From: CAIVAT01 sp037133475
GTDB taxonomy: Bacteria; Bacteroidota; Bacteroidia; Bacteroidales; FEN-979
DNA: 64,000 nt
Assembly: GCA_037133475.1 (NCBI GenBank)
Contig: JBAXOB010000019.1
Coordinates: 12,018-76,017 of the forward strand
Direction of reading: 5' to 3'
The first letter of the stretch is position 1. Each line of letters opens with the position of its first letter. Shown piece after piece: positions 22,101 to 26,885 of this stretch. The notes below the pieces were generated by a model that saw only the letters and a program-made list of their open reading frames with translations, made no database searches and was not told the origin of the DNA. Position numbers and translations under genes: made by a program.

Positions 22101-22892
22101 AACATGGTCACCTGATACCGGGCTGTATGAAAACTGGGCACTATTGGTTCCTGCATTGGCTGCATTTACTTTCCACTGGTAAATTGGTGAAACGCCCCCG
22201 TTGACGGGGATCGCGGTAAAAAGGACGTTGTCGCCATTGCAAACCGGATTTGCCGACGCCGAGATACTGACACTGACGGGTGTGTTCGGTATCACAGTCA
22301 TGCTGACAGGAATTGAATTTGCAGGATTCCCGGTCGGACATTGCAGATCAGAGGTCAACTGGCAGGTTATGATGTCGCCGTTTCCAGGGTAATAAATAAA
22401 AACAGCGTTATTTACTCCGGCGCTTACATTGTTGACCCTCCACTCATAGGTTGGTGAAACGCCGCCATTCACGGGAAACGCGGTAAATGTAACGGGAACA
22501 CCCGCACATACGGGATTTGCCGAAGCCGAAGTAGTAATCCCCACCGCCGAACTGGTCTGTACCATGACATTGAGCACCGCGGGCATGGTTGCCTGGAAGT
22601 AGGTGATGGTGACAGTCTGCGGACCTGCCGCAATCCATGTGACGGTAATGGTGTTTGTCCCGGTTCCCCCTGTGATAATCCCACCCGGCGATACGGACCA
22701 TGAGTAATTTGTCATTCCCGGATCTGTTGTATAAACATAGCCGCCCGTATTGGAACAGGCGTCAGTTGGACCTGTAACTGACGGAGTAACCAGAGGCATC
22801 AACCGGGATAAATCATCAGGCCTGACCAATCCGATCAGTCCGGTGGGAATGAAAAGTAAGAGGAATAATATTTTCGGCACTCTCATTCTCAT
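13179..22892 (-). CDS. Giant secreted Ig-like repeat protein (32 repeats) with C-terminal FISUMP domain
   Basis: About 3,237 residues. A signal peptide (MRMRVPKILFLLLFIPTGLIG) is followed by a short PKD-like region, then 32 consecutive repeats of 88-90 residues, a distinct ~80-residue beta domain (GGLPLAGTYSGPGVNPVTG) and a C-terminal FISUMP domain ('Fibrobacter succinogenes major paralogous domain': GAQCWLAKNLNFGT, LCLPGWHIPTAAEW). Each repeat reads roughly SANPVCxG..VTFTAxPVNGG..PxYQWKVNG..G.NxxxFxYxPxNGDxVTCxLTS...CxxGNPAxSN. Three cysteines recur at fixed places, suggesting one disulfide per Ig-like fold plus a third thiol. The gene has no obvious T9SS tail and no close partner. It is probably a long surface filament or adhesin. 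A TTG six codons upstream is possible, but the ATG at 22892 fits the signal peptide better. Confidence 0.9.
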   Translation of the reverse strand: MRMRVPKILFLLLFIPTGLIGLVRPDDLSRLMPLVTPSVTGPTDACSNTGGYVYTTDPGMTNYSWSVSPGGIITGGTGTNTITVTWIAAGPQTVTITYFQATMPAVLNVMVQTSSAVGITTSASANPVCAGVPVTFTAFPVNGGVSPTYEWRVNNVSAGVNNAVFIYYPGNGDIITCQLTSDLQCPTGNPANSIPVSMTVIPNTPVSVSISASANPVCNGDNVLFTAIPVNGGVSPIYQWKVNAANAGTNSAQFSYSPVSGDHVTCTLTSPDLCVSGNPAISNVVIMTVSANLPVSVTINGSANPSCLGEPVVYTAVPLNGGVIPVFDWKINGNSQGSNTPVFTFTPVNGYNLTCQLTSNAGCTSNNPAISNVLAMTVKPYAPVSLSISASANPVCNGTQVTFTATPGNGGGDPVYEWLVNSSTVGTNNPVYTYIPTAGDVVTCQLTSNELCITGNPATSNQVTMTVSSTVVPGITISASGNPACQGMLINFTAVPVNGGTTPGYQWKVNGLDVGGNAPAFSYFPANGDQVTCRLTSNSLYATGSTALSNTISMSVSPIQQVGVSVAVQVNPVCQGSPATFTALPVNGGALPQYNWQVNGLGAGTSNAGFTYVPANNDVVKCVLTSGNNCTSGNPATSNGIVMGVSLNLPVSITIIASENPVCQGQTVTYSAVPVNGGLMPLYLWQVNGVNMMAGPSFTYVPGNGDLVRCFLTSGNACATGSPATSNTITMTVNPNQVVSVSVVSSANPSCQGASVTYTATPVNGGSSPVYQWKVNGVDAGGNQPVYVRIPVQGDIITCQLMSDVTCPVTNPVISNNIDMVVNSIVGAAISIVPSGNPVCTGTQVTFTASVANGGSFPGYQWKVNGALSGANSPILTFIPLNGDVVTCQLTSNLQCVSGNPVTSDPVTMTSSTPLPGTISIFPSTNPFCNGASVTFTTSINNGGISPGYEWKVNGIVRSSGSPAFSYFPVNGDFVTCQLTPSLSCTTGPVTSNPVYMSMATTVPAGISISASLNPVCTGNPVTYTASATNGGSAPVYQWRVNHAPVGSNSPTYTDIPSNGDSITCMLTSNAACVSGNPVTSVALVQFVSAGMPASIYISTPVNPYCLGTAVTCTATQVNGGSLPAYQWKVNGGNQGTNNSVFTFLPSNGDIISCVLTSNSGCLSGSNPVVSNPIVMAGSTTLPASVTISVSANPVCQGTVAFFTAVPANGGVLPAYQWKVNGTNKGSNNHIFAYAPLNGDIVSCQMTSDLVCASANPAISNLVTMNVSSAIAPAISISSSVNPSCQGTTVTFTATSTNGGPSPEYQWRVNGLMTGTNIPSYAYIPLNGDAVTCQILSNTNCNNGTPIISNQVVMTVNSEQPVAVTVTPSQNPFCPGSLVTFTANPVNGGSAPEYAWKVNGSSGGTNTQVFTYAPANGDVVTCLLTSNKTCISNNPALSNPVTVIADEGMPVGVSISASLNPICQGTLVMYTATPVYGGTSPVYHWKVNGVVTGSNLAYLYYYPVQGDMITCEMTSSLTCVSGNPGISNAIGMTVIPGVPVAVTVAVSSNPSCLGNSVCYTADLVNGGTSPIYRWKVNSVNKGTNSPTFCYVPVNGDIVGCRVTSNEVCATNNPCNSNNIVMSVLPVSPATVSITASANPVCQGTQVTFTASPFNGGASPVYQWRKNGIIIGTNSDACVIIPSNGDVITCQMMSDAYCVTTNTVTSNAISMTVSPYLPVSVSIVSPANPVCQGSNNIITAYPVNGGIAPLYQWTVNGVNTGITGPTFASVPLDGDVVVCHLTSDAACTLGNPATSPPVTMSVIPNLPVSITISASAAPSCQGPTVTYSANATNGGPDPAFQWLINGINVGTHSTYTYMPTNGDAVMCQLVSSISCVTGNPAISNLINMNFFPYLSTSVSITCSANPACTGVPVTYTANPVNGGNAPVYQWKVNGVNRGGGLSSYTFLPTDGDIVTCELTSSVSCPIQNPVLSNSISMAVLMPQETGVTLTVSNNPVCAGIPVTFTAIPSNGGSYPVYQWFVNGAVAGSNLPAYTYVPATGDVILCHLTSSVTCVTNGTVISNPVTMIVSSDFPASLSIAASANPACQGEQVTYTAAPINGGSNPTYIWRNNGIVVGTNSQNYTCSPTNGDLISCQLFSSFPCASGSPASSNLVTMVVNPNIPVSVSISGSFNPACVGVPVTFTAVAVNGGGAPVFQWKVNGQDEGTNLPAFTYEPGNGDLVSCVLSSSQGCVSGNPAFSNPVNMIIGSTFPVNVSIVASDNPICQQTPVTFTATSSFGGPAPAFLWKKNGLAAGTNSTVYACSPADGDVITCTMTSQLVCAAVNPVTSNAISIVVLPVPVSVSIAALQTFPVCAGTPVTYTSYPVNGGPIPAFFWNVNGAPAGTNSISFTYPPQNGDVVTCTLTSNATCAAGNTAGSNAITANVNPGLPVGITIVPSPGSTLCAGTLATVTAVPVNEGTGPFFQWKRNGANVGINASEMNFTPVDGDVITCTVTSDVTCPTGNPAISDPLSFTVNPILPVSVQITASPPGPVCTSASVAFTATTLNGGSVPGYQWKINGIDSGTNSQILNYIPVNGDAISCEVHTDIGCPFVNPAVSNTISMEVNPALPVSVSISANPSGIVCEGTLVSYTAVPVNGGSLPVYHWSVNGFSAGTNNPVFAYLPANGDVIACELVSDVACPTGNPAVSDAFTMQVAPDLPVSLVIDANPGINVCSGTTVVFTAVAVNGGVSPVYTWKVNGLISGVNNAEFSFNPADGDIITCELNSSLRCRTGNPAASNSLLLTVNPNIPVGISISSFPSGTVCHGAEVTFSASTYGGGINPVFQWKVNGDGMGTNNSSFAYIPANGDQVLCEVTSGESCVTGNPAVSSAIVTTVNPGLTVGVTVVASPSVAVCPGIPVYFTANPVNGGNGPVFLWKVNGTDAGTGDSLFSYTPLTGDVVTCMLTSNVTCPANNPVTSNPVTITLSPSPVVNLMGCNDLVTTVNAKPFRLKGGLPLAGTYSGPGVNPVTGMFNPATAGAGTHQITYSYTNIGSCTSSSAEMITVESILPFTCGSGIIDPRDNQLYPTVLIGAQCWLAKNLNFGTMLSSQSPQVDNCVVSKYCPDDLAANCNKSGGFYQWDELMGFDATPGGQGLCLPGWHIPTAAEWVVLFNQSGLQSQAAIALKDSAPGGFNALLSGIQYQNNTWAFTQPGLSATFFWTSDTAGATEALSHGLNNISASVSDYSAGRGNGMQVRCLKD
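13992..22544 (-). repeat. Array of 32 tandem ~267-bp coding repeats
   Basis: This is the repeat region of the giant protein, residues ~123-2973 counted from the TTG at 22910. Units are in frame, 88-90 codons long, and clearly divergent in DNA sequence, so the array is old and kept by selection on the protein rather than newly expanded. Units 1-25 are mostly 89 residues, with ...SANPVC...; units 26-32 carry an extra residue and a different first strand (for example ANPSGIVCEG). Unit 5 has lost its third cysteine (NSLYATG). Confidence 0.9.
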
Positions 22893-23444
22893 GATGTCAA
22901 CCCAATACAATTTGTCAAATCAATAGTTCTGATGATCCTGTTCCGGTGCCGGACCGGTTGTCCAATCAAATCCTGGTCCCGGGCAGTTTACCGGAAGAGT
23001 TTTCCATAACACCCGGTTCTCTTTACCTTTGTTGATTGACCACAATAGTAACCGCAATGATCGTTAAACTATTTTGTTTAAAAGGCCCCCTCCTATGGCC
23101 CTCCCCATGGAGGGTCATAGGAGGGGGCCTTGAACATGAAAATTTTATCAAACAGATTCTCTGGTATAATAACGATTAATCAATTTACTTTGTCAACATA
23201 GGTTGTTACATCGAACAAGTTCAGCGCCGAAAGTCAAAACAGGTTAAAAATCCGCTTGCCTGAAAAATCATGGTCAATCTGATGGTCAATTACAAGGCAG
23301 AACAATAGCTGCAGGTGTTATGCACCTGAAATAACATAAAGCAATAAGATCAATTATTGAAAATGTTTACGCCATGATGGGAGGAGAAAACCCTGGTTAA
23401 TCAACCACTGGAGATTGCTTAAAAAACGCGCAGAGTATTTCCGG
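22893..23444. other. Intergenic region with strong hairpin
   Basis: About 550 bases without a credible gene. It holds a 23-bp-stem hairpin at 23082-23131 and, on the plus strand, a perfect TACCTTTG -7 box match at 23024-23031 with no gene behind it. No perfect -7 box was found for the giant gene on the minus strand. Confidence 0.7.
23082..23131 (-). terminator. Long GC-rich hairpin, probable terminator
   Basis: A 23-bp inverted repeat with a single G-T wobble position and a 4-base loop (CCAT). The arms are AAGGCCCCCTCCTATG... and its complement. Read on the minus strand the stem ends in CCTTTT, so it could terminate the transcript of the small exported protein (23445-23810) and shield the giant gene. 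The stem is longer than an ordinary terminator needs, so a repeated palindromic element is the alternative. Confidence 0.55.
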
Positions 23445-23810
23445 TCATTCGACCCATACATCGACCAGGACACTCCAGTCGCAGTTTACAATAACGCCCC
23501 ATTTGCCGTTATCAATAGGTACCGATAAAAGGTCACCCGGAAAGATCGTAAAAGGTCCACGGACCGTATTCCCGTTCTTTTTAACAACCCACACCGTTGC
23601 GCTGATCGGCGTTGAGCCATGCGATGCCGTGGAAATTTCAACATCCATATCTCTTTTTTCCTTACCGTTACTTGCCTTCAACTCACCAAACAAAGTCTGA
23701 TGGGTTATTATGGGAAATGCAAAGGAGGGAATCGGGTTAATGACCTGAGCATGCAAACCGCAAAGACAAGTAAAATAAATTACTACCGAAAGTAAGATTA
23801 TTTTTTTCAT
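23445..23810 (-). CDS. Small exported protein of unknown function
   Basis: A 121-residue protein with a signal peptide (MKKIILLSVVIYFTCLCGLHAQ) and an all-beta mature part (ISATVWVVKKNGNTVRGPFT ... WSVLVDVWVE). It ends in alternating hydrophobic residues, as in secreted beta-sandwich proteins. No family was recognised. It has its own -7 box ~50 bases upstream and is flanked by non-coding DNA on both sides, so it is probably monocistronic. It sits between the giant repeat protein and the two-component system; no link can be shown. Confidence 0.7.
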   Translation of the reverse strand: MKKIILLSVVIYFTCLCGLHAQVINPIPSFAFPIITHQTLFGELKASNGKEKRDMDVEISTASHGSTPISATVWVVKKNGNTVRGPFTIFPGDLLSVPIDNGKWGVIVNCDWSVLVDVWVE

Positions 23811-24113
23811 ATGATTTATTTATTTGAAAATGAAAATTATCATGAACCTGTTATTCGCAAAGGTACAGTTATCCAGTTACAAATACAAGTGCGGGTACCC
23901 ATAATAATCTATTGAGGGAATCCACAACAGGAATGAGACAACCCAATCTCAACTCAATGATTTAAAGTGCTATTGTCCAATATTCAGGGAATAAATCACA
24001 CGCCATTTTATTTTCAGTATGCGACGGTTTTCCATCTGAGCAAACCCGCCACCGGTATGTAAAAAAAACAGTGTGATTTTTATACTTCCAGGATTCAAGA
24101 AAATTACACCCCT
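23811..24113. other. Intergenic region upstream of the small exported protein
   Basis: About 300 bases between the response regulator stop and the small exported gene. Apart from the -7 box at 23858-23865 I see no gene, repeat or clear terminator. Confidence 0.6.
23858..23865 (-). promoter_or_regulatory. Bacteroidota -7 box for the small exported protein
   Basis: Minus-strand TACCTTTG, a perfect TAnnTTTG match 47 bases upstream of the ATG at 23810. Confidence 0.6.
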
Positions 24114-24743
24114 CTATATTAACCCTTTTTCAAGTAAAATTTTTACAAGTTCTGCATTGTTTTTGGCACCACAGTTCCCACGAACATGTTTAATTGTTTT
24201 TTCCACAGTGGAGACGCTTATCTTTTTCTTTTCAGCAATTTGCTGTTGCGTCAATCCTACCGAAAGCAAAACAACGAGTTCCTGCTGGTTTGCGGTCAGT
24301 TTAAAACTGTGACCCGAAAACACAGATGGCAATTTTTTCTCTTCATCCGACTGGACCTGTCCTGCGAATACGATCTGTCCTTTGAATACCTTTTGAAGTG
24401 TTGTTTTGATTTCATACCTGTCGGCGCTTTTCAGCAGGTAGGCCATTACCCCGGCTTCAAACATCTTACGTTGCCAGGCTGAAGAGTTTTCCGAGGTAAA
24501 AATAACAATTTGCTTATCCTTGAATTTATCCTTCAAACTTTTCACATTGATCAGCGGGTTGGCATCAGGGAGCCACAGGTCGAGCAGGAAAATATCAAAT
24601 GTCTCCGGGTCTGCCTGTAAAAGGGCCTCTTCAACCCTGGAGGCAGAACCCGTGATCTCGATTTCATCGCGGGAAGGACGAAAAAGGTTTTTAAGGCCGG
24701 TAATGATCACCGGGTGGTCTTCTATAACAAATAGCCTTATCAT
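24114..24743 (-). CDS. LuxR/NarL-family response regulator
   Basis: A 209-residue two-component response regulator. The receiver domain has the acidic pair E8/D9, phospho-acceptor Asp55 (IFLLDLWLPD) and a conserved Lys in YLLKSAD. The C-terminal LuxR-type helix-turn-helix is seen in LTANQQELVVLLSVGLTQQQ and ISVSTVEKTIKHV. It lies 10 bases downstream of a histidine kinase gene of matching type, so the two form a pair. The targets are unknown; the surface-fibre locus immediately upstream is a reasonable candidate but this is inference. Confidence 0.93.
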   Translation of the reverse strand: MIRLFVIEDHPVIITGLKNLFRPSRDEIEITGSASRVEEALLQADPETFDIFLLDLWLPDANPLINVKSLKDKFKDKQIVIFTSENSSAWQRKMFEAGVMAYLLKSADRYEIKTTLQKVFKGQIVFAGQVQSDEEKKLPSVFSGHSFKLTANQQELVVLLSVGLTQQQIAEKKKISVSTVEKTIKHVRGNCGAKNNAELVKILLEKGLI

Positions 24744-24753
24744 AACTGGGCGA

Positions 24754-26667
24754 TTAATTGGTTATGGTACTCTTCTGAAGGACAGGAAAGGAAATTTCCC
24801 ACCTGGTTCCTTTTCCTGGTGCTGAGGTTAAAACGGCCTTACCATTGAACAATTTGGATCGTTCAAAGACATTTGAAATCCCCATGCTTGACCTGCTTTT
24901 TTCATCCGGTATAAAACCGGCACCGTTGTCGGAATAGAACAAAAAAAGATGGCCGTTATTTTCCCAGATCCGGATGTTAACCTGGCTGTCATGAGCATAC
25001 TTACCCGCATTGGTAAGCAACTCCTGGGTTATCCTGTAAAAATGGAGCACCAGTTCATTGGGTAAATCTGAAAACTGGCCGGGCATGTCAAGTTCAACCG
25101 ACATTCCCGACAACCTGTTAAAATCAACACACATACCCGTGATCAACTCACTAAAGGTAAAAGGCTCGATCATCGCCCTGTTCATGCGATGCGATATCTG
25201 GCGAAGGCTCTCCCCCAACTCCTTAATTCGTGACTGAATGTATTCTTTGATTTTCAAATCGGGGAATTCAATATTTTCAACAGTACCATAAACCCCCAGA
25301 ACCAGCTGCCCGGTAAGATCATGAAGTTCACGTGCGGTTCTGCCCTTTTCAGTCTCATCCATTTCAATGATCCTCCTGGCCGAATTGATCTGTTCCTGGT
25401 GTAATTTTATCCGGTTTCGCTGTTGCAATACGAACGTTATAAAAAGCGACAACGCTACCAGCGACAGGGAAATGACCAGCCAGAGTTCGGTTTTCTGCAG
25501 CCGGTTCCGTTGAAGCAGGAGTTCCTTTTCACCATTTTTTATGGTCAACTCCTTATTTTTCAGTTCAAGTAAAGCCGCCAGCAGCCTTAACTGTTCAGAG
25601 CCCTTCTGCCTGTAGTCCTTCATTTTCTCCGTCAATGCGTTCTTCCGCATATCATGCGCTTTCCGGTAGTCCTTCAACGTGACACAAACATCCGCATAGG
25701 TATCGTAGAGCGATGACAACCAGTCATGATCATTTTCTTTAATGGCAAGCGGTATCGCGAGATCCCGGAGACAGGCTTCCGCCTTCTTGACATTCTTCTG
25801 GTCCAGGTAACTGTATGCCATATTGTTGTAGGCGCCAAACTGAATCTTCGACAGGTTGGCATTCACGGCAAGAGCAAGGGCCGATTTATAATAATACAAT
25901 GCCGAATCGGGATTGGTGAACCGGTTACCCATATTGATCAGGATCGTAGCCATTTCCTCCTCAGTGCCTTTCTCCTTTTGCAGGAAACCCAATGCATCAC
26001 GCTGAACTGACAATGCCTTGAGATTATCTTTCTCAAGTTCAAACTTTGCCATGTTGCCGAGTGCAACGCCAACCTGTTCGTTTAAGTTATTTTTCCTGGC
26101 CACCACCAACGCCGATTCATACATCTGCCGTGCGTGTTCAACATCATTGATCTTCAGTTTCAGATTGCCAAGGGCAATAAAAGCCCGTGATAATCCTTTG
26201 AAATCATTAACTGACGTCGCCATCCTGATCGACGAATCCAACAGGGTGATCGCTCCCTTATAATTGTAGGCTGCACTGTAAAGCATGGCCAGGTTATAAA
26301 TAACGGGGATTTTCAGATTGAGCAGGTTGGCACTGTCTGCTATCCTGATAGCACTGGTAAAATAATAATAACTTGAATCCTTCGTGTCAGGAAAATAGGC
26401 GATACCAAGCAATTTATATGCTTCAGCCATGGCCGTGTCTGATTTCATACCCCTGGCAATGACCAATGCCCTTTTTGCAAATTGCTTTGCTAACATTGTA
26501 TTCCGGATTTTATTCTTGGTGACCAGGGAATCAAGAATTGCCAGGGAGTCCCTGGAAAATGTTTTTTGTTTGGTTTTGGACATTACATCCCCCATAACGG
26601 ATGTTAGGGCGAAGAAATTGGAACAAAATATTAAACTAATATATATTAACAACTTACATCGTGCCAT
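24754..26667 (-). CDS. TPR-containing sensor histidine kinase (HisKA_3 type)
   Basis: A 637-residue kinase. A signal sequence or first membrane segment (LLIYISLIFCSNFFALTSV) precedes a large periplasmic region of tetratricopeptide repeats (~40-345, for example YNLAMLYSAAYNYKGAITLL). Then come a coiled coil, one membrane helix (~393-414) and a HisKA_3 dimerisation domain with phospho-acceptor His449 in ARELHDLTGQ. The C-terminal ATPase has N- and G-box features (TQELLTNAGKYA; YSDNGAGF; APGKGTRWEISF). Kinases with TPR sensors of this build are common in Bacteroidota and sense unknown periplasmic cues. It is co-transcribed with the response regulator from its own -7 box at 26723-26730. Confidence 0.93.
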   Translation of the reverse strand: MARCKLLIYISLIFCSNFFALTSVMGDVMSKTKQKTFSRDSLAILDSLVTKNKIRNTMLAKQFAKRALVIARGMKSDTAMAEAYKLLGIAYFPDTKDSSYYYFTSAIRIADSANLLNLKIPVIYNLAMLYSAAYNYKGAITLLDSSIRMATSVNDFKGLSRAFIALGNLKLKINDVEHARQMYESALVVARKNNLNEQVGVALGNMAKFELEKDNLKALSVQRDALGFLQKEKGTEEEMATILINMGNRFTNPDSALYYYKSALALAVNANLSKIQFGAYNNMAYSYLDQKNVKKAEACLRDLAIPLAIKENDHDWLSSLYDTYADVCVTLKDYRKAHDMRKNALTEKMKDYRQKGSEQLRLLAALLELKNKELTIKNGEKELLLQRNRLQKTELWLVISLSLVALSLFITFVLQQRNRIKLHQEQINSARRIIEMDETEKGRTARELHDLTGQLVLGVYGTVENIEFPDLKIKEYIQSRIKELGESLRQISHRMNRAMIEPFTFSELITGMCVDFNRLSGMSVELDMPGQFSDLPNELVLHFYRITQELLTNAGKYAHDSQVNIRIWENNGHLFLFYSDNGAGFIPDEKSRSSMGISNVFERSKLFNGKAVLTSAPGKGTRWEISFPVLQKSTITN

Positions 26668-26722
26668 TTTTCTGAGACTTTATCAAAATCCATCAAACAG
26701 GATTATGGTAGTTAAGAATTCT

Positions 26723-26730
26723 CAAAGGTA
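26723..26730 (-). promoter_or_regulatory. Bacteroidota -7 box for the histidine kinase/regulator operon
   Basis: Minus-strand TACCTTTG, 56 bases upstream of the kinase start. It indicates that the two-component pair can be expressed separately from the upstream usher-like operon. Confidence 0.6.
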
Positions 26731-26885
26731 GACATTTTAATATTTATGTCAAACATCTTGACACCCTCGCCGGTAAAATATTAAGGGGATTGAATTTAAC
26801 AGGATCGGTGCAACCGGGATCTTAACCGGTGGCGGTTTCTGGTTGCCCGCCTCTTTCCAGAAATTATCCACGGCCAACAGGGTAT

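Noticed and set aside
13992..22544. Regular repeats considered as a CRISPR array
   Set aside because: Units are ~267 bp, coding and in frame, with no short identical repeats or unique spacers, and no cas genes nearby.
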